DNA of 64,000 nt from Ascaris suum (taxonomy: Eukaryota > Nematoda > Chromadorea > Rhabditida > Ascarididae), in assembly GCA_013433145.1 (NCBI GenBank), contig CM024190.1:3720001-3784000 (forward strand), written 5' to 3'. Below the pieces are notes generated by a model. The model saw nothing but the letters and a program-made list of their open reading frames with translations, searched no databases and was not told the origin of the DNA. Below are positions 1 to 12,659 of the stretch, one piece after another. Numbering within the stretch: position 1 is the stretch's first letter; every line of letters begins with the position of its first letter. Both the position numbers and the translations under genes were made by a program.

Positions 1-1607
1 GACAATGTCTTAGGTATCGTACCATTAAGTGATTGCAATCAAGTGGCCATATATACCCTTGCTGGTCTCAGCTGGAGCTGTGAAGGCCTTATGATCGAAG
101 TTATACAATATAAGGTTGACAAGCATGGATGGTCCATCGAATGGGCAAGCAAATACACAACGAACAATAAATAAAACACAGCACCACAAAGAGAAAGAAT
201 AAAACGAAGAACTTGCAACATAATTATGTACTCTTCCTTGTACTTTCCAACTGCTCTACAATAATGCAGTTGGCGCTATAGACATCCTGTTTGCTCGAAA
301 ACCGCAGCATAAATTCCTTTTTTCCTGCATATCTTTGAAAGAAGCATGGCATCTCAGCTGTTCAGCCGCCAGTGCCATGCCCACCTGTGTAGAAGTTTTA
401 ATTTGCTGCTGCATATGCCAAACTTTTCGACAGCTCAACTAACCATTTGCAATTGCATGGGAAAGGGTCAAAAGCTGCACTCAAAAGCGACCTCGATACG
501 GCAGTGGAAAATGGCAAATTCGGAAACAGATGGTCAATGCTTGAAAATTAAGTTCCGGACGAGCTAAATGTCATAGGGAACGACACAGAAAATAGCCAAG
601 GTAAGGCGTCCCTTTCAGCATGTGAAAGGTAGCAGCAACCTTGTTGATCACTGGGAGATAAATGCATGGAAAAAGAATACTATTACATTTCGCTTCCAAA
701 GTATTGTGCGTAAACAAAAATAAGTGGATTAATGAAAGGCAGCAAAAAAGCAAGCGACAATAAACGAAAAGCATGAAGCTTTTAAAGCGTACCCTCTTGA
801 TGAGTTTTTCAATTACTGCTCCCAACCTCTATCATTTTCGTGTCGTGTTCTATCGCTCTTAATTCTCGATCGATCGTCACCATTAATCTTCTGAGGTGTC
901 AGTGAGAAACGAAAAACTTAAGAAACGTGCGAGGAGTAGTAATTAAGTTTATTAGGAATAAACAAATCGCTGGGATCATCTCCTCATCACCTCGCGCTTA
1001 ATAACCTTTGCTTTATTAGAGAGCTCATAGCGAAAATAAATGATTACATCACAGCAAAATAATCTATCCGTTATGTGGCCACCAAAGAAGAGTGAAGACT
1101 GAGAATTGCGGAAAACGGTATTGAATGTTTGCGATTTTTTAAAATATGTTCGCTCACATATGAAAAGCCCACAACGGCTTTGCATAATGTAGAACGATAG
1201 TCGACACAATAGCAGCGCCGCACTTCTACTCTATTCTCGACTGCGCATACGTTTAACGATGCAACGATAAAACGGGAGACGCTGATGTAGATTCAGTGTG
1301 ATTTCGTTTGTGCCGTCGAAATCTCTTGGCTCATTTATTGAAATGATGCACACCAACCCCCAGACATTCGAAATAGTATCAGAATCCCTCTCAAAAACAT
1401 AATTAGTCCAAATCGTTGAAAGCAATTGCTCCTTGATTACTAAAAGAATCCGAAGAAATTTAGTAAACTGTTGATGCAATCCTAGAGTATCATTAACCAA
1501 CGATCCGATTTTACGGCTCTTTGGGCCAAAATGACAAATAATCAAATAAATTAACAATGACAGCAGGAATCGTGGCAAGGCAAGTACGCTGATCACTACA
1601 CAATTAA
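1..1607. other. no gene recognised
   Basis: Several short open frames exist on both strands, none longer than about 120 codons. None shows a recognisable domain or a convincing exon bounded by splice sites. I see no RNA gene here. The DNA looks like ordinary AT-rich intergenic or intronic sequence. Confidence 0.4.
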
Positions 1608-1850
1608 ACCATTCTTGAAAGTGTGCCTAGTCGCTGTCACCAAATCTTGTTCCATCATACACACCTAGGCCTGAACATATCGAACCGTGCAAATTTTATC
1701 AGTTGTGCGTCATATAAAAAGTTGACGTTGTAAAAAAAATCCTTGTTTTCCTTGCAGGTCATGAATTATTCTGATATGTTTTTTTAATAATTCTCTTCAA
1801 AATGCTCTTTGAATTAGTGCTCTTCAAAATGTTTTTAAACTTGCCTTTCA
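1608..1850 (+). repeat. diverged copy of the ~180 bp repeat found in the 10.7-15.4 kb element
   Basis: The order of short blocks matches the tandem repeat at 13.9-15.25 kb. First comes GTGTGCCTAGTC, then an AAATCTTGTTCC block, then a 'taggcctgaacatatcga' block resembling the 'aggccctgatatatcga' block. After that come GCGTCATATAA, CTTGTTTT, ATTCTGAT and CTCTTCAAAATG. Spacing is roughly kept but there are many substitutions and small indels, so this is an older copy. It shows that the repeat family is dispersed and not confined to the intact element. Confidence 0.7.
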
Positions 1851-3779
1851 AACTGTTGGGTATGGCACCGAACGACCAACCCAAGGTATCTTCTTGTGAT
1901 CTGATCTAACACTGCAGTGATCGCAGTTATTGATATAGCCGATTCTCGGTTATTGTTCTTCACATAACGTCATTGATCGACTTATGTGCTCTCATGCCAC
2001 ACCAGGCGATATCTGGAGCTGAATAAGTCGGGCTCGGGCTTCAACCAGTTTGGACGTTTTTTAATCTCTGATTCTCCTCGTGTTTGGGGATCGTGGTGCT
2101 CCCCATAAACTGCTTCTTCTGTCTTGCTTGGGCTCTCACATATAGGCACCTAATACTGGTCCTCCTCTATGCTGCCGCTGCCAGTCAAAACACAAACCTT
2201 GCTTTGTTACGATCTATTTTCAAAATTTATTGCAACGCTTTTATTAGTGTACGACGAGGGTGCGCCGTCCGGTAAGAATGCGTGCACGTACGTTGGGACC
2301 AAGTTTTCCGAATGATAGAGTCTTTCGTGTTCCCTAAAATAGCGTTATCTGCGTTCGGCACATAGTTGTTGCATTTTTTGATGTGAATAGCGATCCGTAT
2401 ATAGTGCTTGTATAATCATTAGCAGGCATAAGCGTACGACTTGGGAGACATAAGCCAGGTAGGTTGGAAGCATTTAATCAATGCTATAAGCACTGCTCAA
2501 TAATCCTGCAGTTCAGCTCGTTGTGGTGAGGGCCACTAGTCAGCTTATCGCTAGATCGCATTTTAAAAAATTTAATCTATAATTTATCTGTGGTTCTGGA
2601 AACGGCTATAGGATTTAAGGGTGAATGTAATCACTCGAATGTGCAAAGAGCAGTAATTTAGATATGCGTCGTTTGCATACTTTCATGGGTGCGCGTTCAT
2701 AGCGCGTTGCGGCCATCGTTGTTAACGGAAGTGCCAAACAATCTGTGTGTTAATAGTAATGAGTTACCTCGAGTCAAGTTTCTATGATAAGTGAATTATT
2801 ACACGGTCGATTTACTGTTATATCTTCTATTCAAACGTTCCCTTCGCTTTTCTCTTTTTTCTTCCATTTTTTATCCATACATATGTATCAGTGCTTCTGT
2901 GCAAACCTTTTTATGCATTATTGGCTTAAGCTAATGAATAAATCGTCAGTTAGCTCAGTTTTTATTTTCTTTTTTTTTTTTTTTAAATTACGCGCATGGA
3001 GTGATTGCCAAAATCGTCAGCAAAGGCCCGTGCGTGTAAAAATGTTTGCGGGAAAGGTTTGTTCTTTTCTTTTACTTGAATGTGCATATCTTTATACGGC
3101 AAGGATGCACTCGAAATACCGATGTACCAGTGGGATTTTCAGATCGGGCTAGATCTGAGGGATGCAAAACTGAGCTTGCTTCCGATATCTGGCCTCTTGC
3201 TTAGATGGGAGAGGAGAGGGTGGGGGGGGGGGGGGAAGGTACGACTGATCCATGACACTTCTACGTTTCTGTTAGAAGTAAAACTCTGAATCCCTAGAAG
3301 AGCAACAAAAATTTTCACTTAGACGAATGGATTTCTTGCCGAAAACCGCGGCATCGTAAGAGTGTGCAATAATGGGTTACGAGATGATGCGAATTACAGA
3401 TAATTTTTCGATTTGCGACAGGTGCTTCAAGGTGGATATGGCCGTCGATGAGAATGAGGCAGAATTACTTCCGATATCGGACCCCATTGAACGTATATCA
3501 CTTTTGAATGTATAAATGATGAGCGTATATAGCACCTGCTGCTGTCAACTGCGGTGCATTGTAAACATTGAGCCGACGAGCACGGCACAGCGTATGTTCT
3601 GTGTGCAGTGCAAAAACGTGGTGGTAACGGTAGGAAGAAATGAACGCAGGTAAGTTTTTGATATGAATACCTGTTACACTCATCTCCGAAATGCTCACCA
3701 ACCACCTTTCTTTGAGAATCTTTAGTATTTTGTAAGTGTAGCTTTATCTCAAGTACAGGTAAAAGGGCGAGAGCTAAAC
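1851..3779. other. no gene recognised
   Basis: No supported exon or RNA gene. A pure G run of about 16 bases sits near 3222-3237, and a T run lies near 2968-2983. Open frames here are short and lack domain signatures. Confidence 0.35.
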
Positions 3780-4400
3780 ATTAGAGAACTGGTTCGATTT
3801 CCCAGGTTTGAGGTACCAATGGCGGTGATGCTGAACTTGAAGACACTGCCAAACTACGTGTTGGTCTCCGTGAGAAAATCATGGCGGAACTTCCCAACAA
3901 CTTGTAACAGTGATTCGAGCACTGGTTCAAGAGGTGATGGACAACGCAAAAACAACGGCTGCGATAGCATGAGTCGACCAGGCACAAGTATCTCGAAGCA
4001 TGGAAAGAAATAATGTCGACTATGGAACGGTCTTAGATATTTTTGACACGATCAATTCTGATTGCATTGCTCAGTAGATTTCTAGAATGGGTTCTCAGCA
4101 AAAAGGCAACAACAAACCTATTAAAGTAGTTTTTGCAAATTCCCATGATGCGAAGCAGGTTCTCCGCAGTTCGCGTAGGCTGAAGAGGGGGGTTTCCCCA
4201 TGTTTGTATCCGTCCGTCGCTAACGGCGGAAGAAAGAAAAAGCAGTGGGAGGAGCGCCAGAAGTGTAACCCAACTCACCAGACCGTCACCCCGCTGATTA
4301 TAAGGGGCGGTGAGATAATACACAGAAGGGAGAAAAAAACTTGCGAAATATCCTTTCGACCAATGCCGTCGATATACTCAGGATCTCGAAATCCTCGGCT
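3780..4400 (+). pseudogene. decayed ORF1 of a CR1-like LINE
   Basis: Three reading frames carry consecutive pieces of what looks like a non-LTR retrotransposon ORF1. One piece near 3850-3900 reads LRVGLREKIMAELP. A second near 3930-3975 resembles an 'AKTTAAIA' helix. A third, from 4087, contains KPIKVVFANSHDAKQVLRSS followed, after a frameshift, by a basic block with KKKQWEERQKCN and IIRGGEIIHRR. The pattern of a P-[IL]-K-V-V-F strand, a D-A-x-x-V-L helix, then an Arg/Lys-rich tail and an 'I-x-R-G-G-x-I' strand is one I associate with ORF1 of nematode CR1-like elements. It lies directly upstream of an endonuclease/reverse-transcriptase relic in the same orientation. Stops and frameshifts break it, so no functional product is expected. 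Confidence 0.6.
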
Positions 4401-4519
4401 TCGAACAATGCTGACCAAAACGACATGAACAGTTCAGCTCATTTATCGATCATACCAATAAGGATAAGGCAGTATCATCTTTATCATCTTTTAGTTGCAC
4501 ATTTTATAATTGTCGCTCT

Positions 4520-7390
4520 GTTTTGAATAAGCTCTCGGCTTTAGAATCCCTCCAGTGCTTTGAAGCTCCAGAGGTTACAGCTCTTTGTGAGACGTGGTTA
4601 TCAGACAGAATATCGATTCGCTCCTATCATTAGGCTCCAGATATAATGTGTTTCCGTCAGATAGGTCTTGCAGTATCAAAGGGGGTGGTGGTGTCGCTAT
4701 TCTGGCACAAAGGCATCTTCCATTTGAAGGAATTGAAGCGTTGGCGCTGAACTCCGGATGTGAAATGGTGAGCGTTGATTTTTCTTGCGCAAATGCTTAC
4801 CATTTCCGTTTCATATTGGCACATCGTCGACCGGGTTGTAGCGTTCAGGAAACTAGGGACCTTATCAACTGTTTCACTGACTGGTGCTCTGTTGTGCATG
4901 CCTCAGTAATTGTTGGTGACGTTAATATTTCACTTTCTCGAAAGAAGAGTCATAATGTAAATATGCTAAATGATCTTCTCAGAGAATGTGGTCTGTGTTT
5001 GACCGATTGATGGGCCTATCTGTGGCTAAGGGCCGCAGTTGGACGAAGAATGAATTTATTGACATAGAGCGGCGTTTTTATACAGTTTACTTAAAGACAA
5101 ATGTTTTGATAGATAAATCACAATTTTGTTTTGAAGAATTCAAAAGTCTGCGAAATAAACACTTCCAAGTCAAAACGACTTGAGAAAGAGAACGATTTGG
5201 ATCTCATCAATGGTTTTTTTCGCGAAGCGTTAGCCGATGACGGCATCTTCGCAATTCTTAGTATTCGCTTCTTCTTCTCGACACCGTCCGCGAAAACAGC
5301 ATGCTGGATTTCTTGATTAGTACGGGTGCCGCTTTAATGAATAATCCCTGCGTAACCCAGAAGTTTGCAAAAAGTGATCATTGTGGTATTGGCTTTGAAA
5401 TTGTTGGATGTTCTCTGCCAGCTGTAGTAATCTGTTGTCGTGATTATGGTCATTGAAACTGGTCTCAGATGAATGACTGTCTGTTGGGATACGAACGGGA
5501 TTTTGAGTTCGGCTCATATCTTAGCTTAAAAGATGTGTATGCTTTATTTCTGGATGAATCGTATTATTGTTAAAGCTATCCCCCTGCGGAGAAATAAGGT
5601 TTTTCAGGTTTTTTCTGTCTTCAGCGTATTGCTTCGAAGCGATACTTTCTGTGGAAAGATCGACGAAGAGCACATAAAATAGCTGCATTCCGAAAACGCT
5701 CCAAGATTACCGCAAGGCATGTAAGAAAGGGCGAAGGACCGTGAAAAACGTCTGATTTTTTGTAGCAGTGATGCATTCTTTAAATACATGATTAGCGAAA
5801 TCAGGTCACGCCACTGCATTGGAACTACTACCACTGACACGGGCAGTCCCTCTCTGATGATCATGCAAAAACGGCTGTTCACCTCGTTCTTCGGGCAGGT
5901 TTCCAAAACGGACAACGGTACCCTTCCCCCTTTCCCTGCATATATGCACCATCACCTGGGTACCGTTAGGATAGACTTAAACTTATAAGAGAGGCCATTT
6001 CCGAGTTTTTTTGATAAGATGTCGTTAACACTACCTTTGCGATACATCAAGAAAGCTGCGACAGGCCTTTGCTACCCCTTCTGCTCAGTGATAGTCTTGT
6101 ACTAGACACCGTTCCAAATGCTTGGAAACTCCAACTATAGTGCCATTACCAAAAAAGCCTCCATTAAACAGTGTCTCCAATAAACATCCCATAGTCTTAC
6201 GTCGTTGTTGTGCAAGGTGTTGGAGATTATTCTGAGAAAACCAATTCTAAGTCATCTTAGCCTTTCTAACGTCGCCAGCGATAACCAGCACGGCTTCTTC
6301 AAAGAGAAATTTACGCTTGCACAACTCATGAAGTCTTAATGTGACTGCTATGAAGCCCTCAATAACGCTTTCCAAACAGACGTGGTGTATATTGATTTTG
6401 CCGAGGCTTTTGACTAGCTGACCCACCCGCAACTGTTGTTGAGCTGAAGGCGTATGCAATAGACGGCGATGTCCTAGGTTGGTTGAATGATTTTTAATGC
6501 GGACAAAGCTTCAGAGTGAAAGTTGGGAATGCCTTGTCTTCGCTGCATTCTGTGCTCAATGGGATGCCGCAGGACAGCGTTCTACGGCCTCTTCTATTTC
6601 GGCTTTATGTGAACGATCTTCCAGAGAACTTGAGCTGCTGCAAGCCTTATGCTGGTGATGTGAAAATGCACAGACCTATTATTGAGCCCCAACTCGATTT
6701 TAACGTATTGTATTAGAACATGGTTGAATTCATCGTGGCCACACCTACGACAACTCGATATCCCTCCGAGAAATGCTTAGTTGTGCACTTAAATTTCTTG
6801 AGTGAATGCCTCTGCGCTTATGTGGTCTCGATCTTTCTGCAAAGGAAGTGATAAAGGATCTAAGTGTTCACGTGAGTTCTACCTTAGCTGGCATAATCAT
6901 TGTGTTGAAATTTCGCGGAGGCTGCGCAAGTTGCGAATTGTGTTTTGCGTGCCGTGCATAGAAATTTATGGGAAAGCTTTTGTTTCGTTTACTGTCGCCT
7001 CATTTTGGTATACTGTAATCAGGTTTGGTCCCAGTTCGTGAAAAAGGATATCGAGATAACAAGGAGACTTCAACGGCGCTTCACTAACGCCGTTTTTAGA
7101 AAGCTTTTCCCAGACTGATTATGAGCATCGGCTTTGCATTTTTGATTTGAAGCCTTTGTGGATAGTGGAGCTCAGTTCGATTTACATTTATGTTTTAAGG
7201 TCGTTAAAAGTTCCTTAGGCATTCCGTTCGAGAACATTTTCTCGTTTACAAAGTTCGCTGTGCACTCGAGGCTTGACCCTAGTCCTCACCATATGACCTG
7301 GTTATGGCTCGTATTTGCATGCTTTAAGCGACGCCTAGAGCAGTGCGATCTGACGGCGATATCCGCTGCTCGTTGGCTGTGATTGATTAT
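4520..7390 (+). pseudogene. decayed ORF2 (endonuclease + reverse transcriptase) of a CR1-like LINE
   Basis: The order of domains is that of an APE-type LINE ORF2. Near 4575-4610 is a TALCETWLSD strand, the usual N-terminal 'ETWL' of the endonuclease. At 4594-5010 an open frame includes GGGGVAILAQRHLPFEG and VIVGDVNISL, matching the GGVAI and GDxN strands. The thumb/palm region follows: HGFFKEKFTLAQLMKS near 6288-6335, and MPQDSVLRPLLFRLYVNDLP near 6563-6620 (the 'PQGSVLGPLLF' motif with Gly replaced twice). The catalytic box near 6645-6660 reads YAGD where an active enzyme has YADD. The C-terminal region shows RRLRKLRIVF near 6918-6945, RRFT near 7075 and DLKPLWIVEL near 7149-7176. At least ten frameshifts or stops interrupt it, so this is a dead copy. 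Family (CR1 rather than another clade) is inferred from domain order and motif style. Confidence 0.8.
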
Positions 7391-7521
7391 CACATTTTTT
7401 TGACATGTCCTACGTGTCTCTATTCCTCAGGATCTCTGGTGTTTGCTTTCGTTAACCACCTTTTGAGCTTTTAAATGCGTAGTCATGTGCAGTATTCAAA
7501 CTTGCATGTGCTTTTTTGCTT

Positions 7522-7522
7522 T

Positions 7523-7599
<77 letters not shown>

Positions 7600-7600
7600 C
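7522..7600. repeat. (TA)n microsatellite
   Basis: A nearly pure alternating TA tract about 75 bp long lies roughly 140 bp downstream of the last recognisable LINE codons. It may mark or follow the 3' end of that element, or be independent. Confidence 0.9.
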
Positions 7601-9089
7601 GTTTGATAACCGCATGGATGCATTAGAGCGCTTCAATTATGAAGAAATTTGGAGAATTAATACGGTTGCAGCTTTCGTGTATGAAAGTATTTGCATTTTG
7701 AAAGCATTGGCCATGCGGTGAAGGCTGTTTAGTTTCGAAACATTTCAAGGTGTAATGACAACAAAGATTTGTAACCGTCGACATCGTTGTGATTTATTTT
7801 CCAGGTTTAAACTTTTGTCAGTGGTTTGGAGATTCAAATGAACTAGTCAGAGATTGTTAACACAAGATTTGGAAGACAGCAAACTACAGAGCGCATAACT
7901 ATTTGCCTAGAAGGACTTGCCGAATTGTCCATTGCCGTAGGAGGGATGAAAAACGGTCGAAAACTTGGGACTTATTGCCGCAGATTATAGAGTAGGAGAG
8001 GTCCCTAGTTGTCTAGAACGGACGGAAACTTCAAACGATTTTAGATGTATAAAACGAAAGAAAACTTCAAACGGTTTCTTTTATAAACGGCTTGTGCTTC
8101 TTGAGCATAAGGGTCAACAGTGTCTTCATTAACTCGGCAGTACGGATATCAGTATAAACGACAGTAAAGTACCGACAGTACCGACAACAATAGCTGAGTC
8201 ATTTTTGTCCTATGAAGGGCATCATAATCACTCAAAGACGTGGTCAGCTAATTGCACTTGGCAAATGACCTAAGTGAAATAGCGATAAAATCAATAGCCC
8301 TTGTCGCAGAGTTGATGTAAAGGGAAAGTGTGCTCAAGTACTGCGTAGTTTAAAAAAAAGCGCTGTGTAGTTGAAGCCAACCCACCCTAAAGTTTGTCAT
8401 GATTACAAGCACAGTTTCGGTGGCAGACCAAGATTTATCAGAGTCATGCAGACCACACATGAATAACACGTGGTGCATCAGAGAAGACGACGGTTTACCG
8501 AAGCCACTCAGACCACACACGGAGCATAGTTGAGACATCTGAGAAAAGTAATGTTAGAGTCGAAGTTGGGACACGCGATTACTGTCCAAAGCTGATTGTT
8601 ACCCCACCACACTTTTGTGCATTCGCAGTTCACTGCTTTCACTGCATCGAAAAACGGCCATGATGCGCAAATAAAACTGGTAAAAGGCGCAAAAAAGGTA
8701 AAAACAAAAACACCAAGTGTATGAAGCGTTCCAGAGCAGGCACGGCATAACGCATCTGATTGCTTTCCCACGCCTTCCAGCGCACAATCATCCCAACTTG
8801 CTATAAATGGTTCGACCTCCAGTAAAGGTTCCTATCAAAAGAACTGATTAGGCTGAGTCCTGCTGGCAGATGGCTACATACGTTCTAAGACGTTTAGCTA
8901 ACTTAATTTTCCCTTGAACCACATGGCAAAGCGATTCAGTGTTGGGTTTGTTTTAATGCGCTACTGAAGTCGGCGGAGTTTGTTTCCGCTCAGCGTCCTT
9001 CGCCGGTTGCGTTGCAGCGGCGCCTGCTATTGTTTCAACCGTAGTCCACTTATTTGCGTTAGTCGACGCGAACATCGACTTTCAGCCTG
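7601..9089. other. no gene recognised
   Basis: Only short open frames. A small imperfect internal duplication occurs at 8425-8540, where 'cagaccacaca' recurs with 'catcagag' and 'accgaagccac' type blocks. It has no evident function. Confidence 0.35.
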
Positions 9090-9713
9090 CATCGGCGGCC
9101 CGCCTGAGATAGTTGGGGAAGGATACTGTCGCCCTCGGATCAACCTCTACGAGTGGTTTTGCGAGGATTCGTTGACGATTTAAGCGTGCATTGAAATGGG
9201 AACGCAAAGCGCCACAACCCAGAAAAGGCTCTGCTGCAATATGGCAAGGATAAGAAGGCCGCTGTTTATTGATGACAGTGCTTGCAATTAAAATGTGACC
9301 GGGTAAAACCGACAAGTACCGTAGGGAGTTTCACCTAAACGCCAAGAACCGTCAAACTTCATTACTAGCCTGACTCAAGACGACTGCAGAACAAAACTTG
9401 ATTTGTACATTACGTGCTCAAAGGGAAGACGAGTAGGGAAGAAAGTGGAATTCAGTGCGGCTTTCTACTGCGGTAGACAACAAGTTATTCACTACTAGAA
9501 AATGACTTCATGCTGACTCCCACTTGTCTCGACAGTGCTTTTCTGAACAAGTCTTATAATTTCTCTATAGTTTTTTTTTCTTTCTGGTTGTGGCGCTTTA
9601 TGTGCTGCATTTCAATGCACGCTTAAATCGTCAACGAATCCTCGCAAAACCACTCGTAGAGCTTGATCCGAGGGCGACAGTATCCTTCCTCCAACTATCT
9701 CAGGCGGCCGATG
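9090..9713. mobile_element. fold-back element with ~140 bp inverted arms
   Basis: The left arm (about 9090-9227) and right arm (about 9580-9713) are reverse complements with a few indels. Shared blocks include CATCGGC, CCGCCTGAGATAGTTGG, GGATACTGTCGCCCTCGGATC, ACGAGTGGTTTTGCGAGGAT, TCGTTGACGATTTAAGCGTG, CATTGAAATG and AAAGCGCCACAACC. The ~350 bp between the arms has no transposase signature. The structure suits a non-autonomous fold-back/MITE-type element or a locus able to give a long hairpin RNA. I could not define a target-site duplication, so the outer borders are approximate. Confidence 0.75.
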
Positions 9714-10713
9714 TGGTGGGGATTACTGTAATTGCAAATTTGATAGTGGAAGAGCATTTAAAGGTTTGTTCATTTGGAAGTACGGTATCAGTAACATCCA
9801 GGCAAATGTGAGAGTTTGCTGATTTTCCCTCCCGTGTGTGGTGCAACAATAAGCTCCATACTTCCGTTAAGAACAACTCACATTTCTCGCAAAAAAAATT
9901 GATGTGTAAGTTGTCGTTAAGGCATCGCATATTGCACGACGAAGGCCGCTGACTTCGGTCATATTCCTTCTCTATTCATCAGGTTGCTGCGGTTATTTTC
10001 CACAGTGACTTGGAATGGTTGCGGCCAAAGTGCCAACTACCTAGAAGCCAACCATCGTTTCGCTTTCCTTGACAAATTCACCAGCTATTAGTGTCAACTT
10101 TTGTTGTCCAGTCAGCCTCACCTCATCGTTTCAAACCATCTGAAAAACGTAAGCCTGCAAGAAGTGTCTCTCATCTCACTTAAAACCCGACGCAGTTCCT
10201 TTTTCTATCATTTCGTTCAACTAAGTTACGGATGATCTTCTGCATGAATGACTGGGTAATGAATGACATCAGAGGTTAGGGCCATGCAAGTGATTGGATC
10301 GAGCTTTTCATTGCTGTTACTTTGAACTGCAGCAATCTCTTTCCCGCTTGATGTCATTCGGTCATTGCTGTGGGCACTGTTTGTTAACGGTAAAGACTGC
10401 AAGTTGACGGCTCTGCACTGATATCGGTCGCCGATGTTTAAACTGTCGATTTTCAAAATTATTGCTCAATTCCAGCTGCAAATTGTTACTCATATTGTTT
10501 TGCCGCTGGCTGCCGTAATCTCGAGCTGGCCACAGCTCCGTATAAACGCATCCCTGTTTGAGCCATCGCGATAGGACGAACATTCTAGCTGCAACACAAA
10601 ATTCGGATCCTACAACGATGATTCCGATGCGGTGCTGAAACTACAAAAAAAACTCGTGGCAAAGCGTGCTCTCGTATCCTAGTAAGGAGCGTCCAGGACG
10701 GTCGACGCACTTA
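9714..10713. other. no gene recognised
   Basis: Short overlapping frames on both strands around 10.2-10.6 kb, none with a recognisable domain or splice structure. I see no other structured element. Confidence 0.3.
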
Positions 10714-11150
10714 GCCACAACGCACGCGCACGAGAGAGACGGAGAGAGACCGCGCGCGTCCTCGGAAAGCGGCGCGGTAGTGGTCACTCCCGCAATAAAA
10801 TTGTCGCAGTAAATATGAAAATATACCGTAAGGAACCAAAATTTGAAAGATGAATTTCAACACATTTTGAAGAGCATTGAATGCTCTATCAGAATCGTTA
10901 ATAAGCTGAGGCAAAAACAAGAACTTTTCTATAAGATCAATTTCTTTATGACGCGCAATTGACAAAAATTGCATGGTCATCGATATATCAGGGCCTATAA
11001 GTGTAAAAGGAACAAGATTTGGGAAGAATGACTAGGCACACCTTAAAGAGCATTAAAAACTCTATCAGAATCATTAATAAGCTGAGACAAAAACAAGAAC
11101 TTTTATAAGATCAATGTTCTTACTTGACGCGCAATTGCTATAATATTCAA
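10714..11150 (-). repeat. left inverted arm with two ~180 bp repeat units
   Basis: Reading the minus strand, this arm matches the right arm. The first ~140 bp are the GC-rich terminus and the 'AATATACCGTAAGGAA' block. From about 10845 two copies of the ~180 bp repeat follow, with CAAGAACTTTT and TATAAGATCAA landmarks near 10918-10942 and 11094-11115, roughly 175 bp apart. Divergence between the units and from the right-arm units is modest. Confidence 0.8.
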
Positions 11151-12640
11151 TGTCGCGTTATGCATTATCTTATGCGTTATTCTGGTGCATTCGTGACACT
11201 GTGTTCTTATTGGTGAACTGAATTCATGAATCGACCCTCGACGGTTTGTTAAAATGACTCAATCGTTCTTAACTTGCATTAAACTCCCTTGACTCTTCAT
11301 GAATGGATCTTTCGTGCGACTGTTATATGCATCGTTTATGAATTCTTCAGTTCGACAGCTCCAGGTTCCCATCAATTCATTTCTTTCCCGTGTAGGCATA
11401 CCGATAACGGGCATTGTAAGTTCGTTTGGTAGTAAAAAGCCAATCGACGCTTTCAGCGTCTAGTTCATTGCATTGATATAGTTTGATTGCATGCAGCACT
11501 TGCTCTCCGACATAGGCAAGTCAGGACTGTGAAGGAAAAAGCAGCTCGAAGGCGATATGCTCCCCAATTCGAAGAATTGCCTTCAATGCAAGCATCATTT
11601 GAAGTGCGCAACTCTAGCAAAGAAGCCTACTCTTAGGATGTGGAGGAGATCGTATAGAAGATGGGGCTATCAAGAGCATTCGTTTCGAGCCACTAATCTA
11701 GAATGGCTGAATAACGTTTAGAAAAGTACTTGCCTCACTGCAAGTTACCTGTTCACCGACACATGTTCATTCCAGTGATCAAAAAAAAACCAGGAGAATG
11801 AGCGACGGTGGCAATCAGAGGTGATGGCAGTTGTTTTTACACCCAGCGTCATGGTAAGCAGTTTCTCGCATCCGAAAGCGTTCCGAGGACACAGCCTGTC
11901 GAAACAAAGTTTGCGCATTCGACAATGCAACCTATGATTAAGTCGACTAAAGCGGATCGGAAGCTTGATAACGGCATGAGCCGCGTGCAGTGCCCACCTT
12001 CAGAAAGTTGATGGCATGCATTTTTGCAAGTGCCGTTAGATGTTAAAGGCTGCTCCAGCCATGCTTATTTCGCACAAAGGCTCCTACAATGGAATGTGGC
12101 GTTGGCATCAGATAGCGAGCGATTCATTTTAGATCTTACAGCATCGCGTGTTGCATCAATTGAACGGGACATCTCACCCAGATATCCGATCGATTCTCAT
12201 CACCTTCACATATCGCACAAACTGAGCTTTGGATAGTTATCGCTATGAAGTTACAAAACAATTCACTGCTTCAGAGGAATCCCTAAACAATGCTTTAAAA
12301 TGAAAGTTCAGTCACAAATGAGTGTGAGTAGATTTAAGAGATGTTCATATCTAAGGCCACGTGTAACAGTGTGGACGAAGTGCTGTAATGGAAACGGGAC
12401 ACAGCGCTGAACACTATGGATACTCTGCGTTGGGGACCCGACAATTGACTCAATGGCTGCAGCGCTATGTTTCGACTTAGACATCTATATTGCACTGCGA
12501 GGATGGATTTGGCAAGGCTACTTTACTTTGGATACTTTAAACACCCGTGATTTCGTCGATTTCATCGTTCCCCCCCCCCCCCCCCTCCCCCCCCCTCCCC
12601 CATCCTCGATGCAGCTGGCAACTCTCCACCTATAGCGATC
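11151..12640. other. interior of the 4.7 kb element, unassigned
   Basis: Two adjacent + strand open frames (11808-12011 and 12024-12236) are the longest here, but I recognise neither. A cytosine-rich run lies at about 12570-12601. Nothing resembles a DDE transposase, though heavily decayed sequence could hide one. Confidence 0.3.
12570..12601. repeat. poly-C tract
   Basis: A run of cytosines broken by two thymines. Similar C or G runs recur near 3222, 32832, 44475 and 58832. Such runs are prone to slippage and sequencing-length error. Confidence 0.85.
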
Positions 12641-12659
12641 CTGAGCCCTCCACATCAAG

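Noticed and set aside
3781..3830. A 'GGTTCGATTTCCCAGG' stretch resembling a tRNA T-arm
   Set aside because: No acceptor stem, D-arm or anticodon arm can be drawn around it. It lies within the LINE relic.
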